In this document: positions 5,172 to 5,458 of the stretch, in pieces
Position numbering within the stretch: position 1 is the stretch's first letter
Layout of the letters: every line of letters starts with the position of its first letter
Origin: Desulfocapsa sp.
GTDB lineage: Bacteria > Desulfobacterota > Desulfobulbia > Desulfobulbales > Desulfocapsaceae
Assembly: GCA_029942265.1 (NCBI GenBank)
Contig: JAOZTO010000193.1
Span: 1-5,458 of the forward strand
Direction: 5' to 3'
DNA: 5,458 nucleotides
Notes under the pieces: generated by a model
Databases searched by the model: none
The model's input: the letters and a program-made list of their open reading frames with translations, nothing else
What the model was told of the DNA's origin: nothing
Position numbers and translations under genes: made by a program

Positions 5172-5458
5172 ATGAAAATTCGTCCATTAAATGATCGTCT
5201 GCTCGTTAAGAGACTTCAGGAAGAAGAGATGACAGCTGGTGGTATCATTATTCCAGACAGCGCAAAAGAGAAACCAGCAGAAGGCGAAGTTGTAGCAGTA
5301 GGGCCTGGAAAAGTTGCTGATAACGGCGAGCGTGTTGCTTTGCAGGTAAAAGATGGCGACATGGTTCTTTTTTCCAAATACGGCGGAACCGACGTTAAGC
5401 TTGATGGTGAGGATTTCCTTATCATGCGTGAAGAAGACATTCTCGGAATCATAGAGAA
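5172..5458 (+). CDS. groES: Co-chaperonin GroES (Cpn10/Hsp10), partial at the 3' end
   Basis: The 95 readable codons cover essentially the whole protein, since GroES is usually 94-97 residues; the stop codon lies just outside the window. GroES forms the seven-subunit lid of the GroEL folding chamber in the cytoplasm. The start [14 protein letters not shown] is the family signature. The mobile loop that contacts GroEL spans about 17-32, with the hydrophobic tripeptide III at 25-27 within [16 protein letters not shown] (37-46) leads into the roof hairpin. [22 protein letters not shown] (59-80) and [10 protein letters not shown] (86-95) complete the barrel. The gene has its own promoter-like region and a strong ribosome site. 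groEL is expected directly downstream, which cannot be seen here. Confidence 0.97.
   Translation, partial: MKIRPLNDRLLVKRLQEEEMTAGGIIIPDSAKEKPAEGEVVAVGPGKVADNGERVALQVKDGDMVLFSKYGGTDVKLDGEDFLIMREEDILGIIE

Noticed and set aside
5216..5452. 78-codon minus-strand open frame opposite groES
   Set aside because: It is a serine- and proline-rich shadow of the GroES reading frame.

Overview
The window looks like a piece of chromosome from an anaerobic, probably sulfate-reducing deltaproteobacterium (Desulfobacterota, perhaps Desulfobulbales). This is inferred from the style of the proteins: a two-MoeA molybdenum-cofactor cluster, a conserved small protein beside it of a kind I associate with that group, and a deltaproteobacterial-type GroES. 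By eye the DNA is moderately AT-rich, more so between genes. No database search was possible, so the taxonomy is tentative.

The left 3.3 kb is a tightly packed minus-strand run, read from right to left. It holds an AI-2E/PerM-family membrane protein (3299-2202), a 195-residue protein of unknown function (2192-1605), a full-length MoeA (1615-344), and the first 115 codons of a second, divergent MoeA-type protein (from 347, running off the left edge). Gaps and overlaps of 9, -11 and -4 bases indicate one operon with translational coupling. The last three genes plausibly serve molybdate insertion into molybdopterin. The unknown protein has a sequence pattern that resembles the MoaD/ThiS beta-grasp fold, which would fit that pathway.

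Between the divergent starts at 3299 and 3835 lie 535 bases with no gene. The right half is filled by two adjacent long imperfect inverted repeats (about 3472-3628 and 3631-3771). Each has features of a small non-autonomous mobile element (MITE-like). The second is bracketed by direct repeats ATCAAT. Removing it on paper exposes a direct repeat ATAC around the first, so the second appears to have inserted at the edge of the first. A TATAAT box follows immediately and probably drives the next gene.

The right part is plus-strand: ilvE (3835-4917), a branched-chain amino acid aminotransferase transcribed alone; a hairpin/T-tract terminator (about 4975-5017); a promoter-like pair (5030-5057) and a roughly 100-base leader with a small hairpin; and groES (from 5172), cut off by the window edge one or two codons before its expected end. 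groEL presumably follows outside the window.

Most genes are housekeeping. The parts worth a second look are the nested repeat elements and the uncharacterised protein in the molybdenum-cofactor operon.
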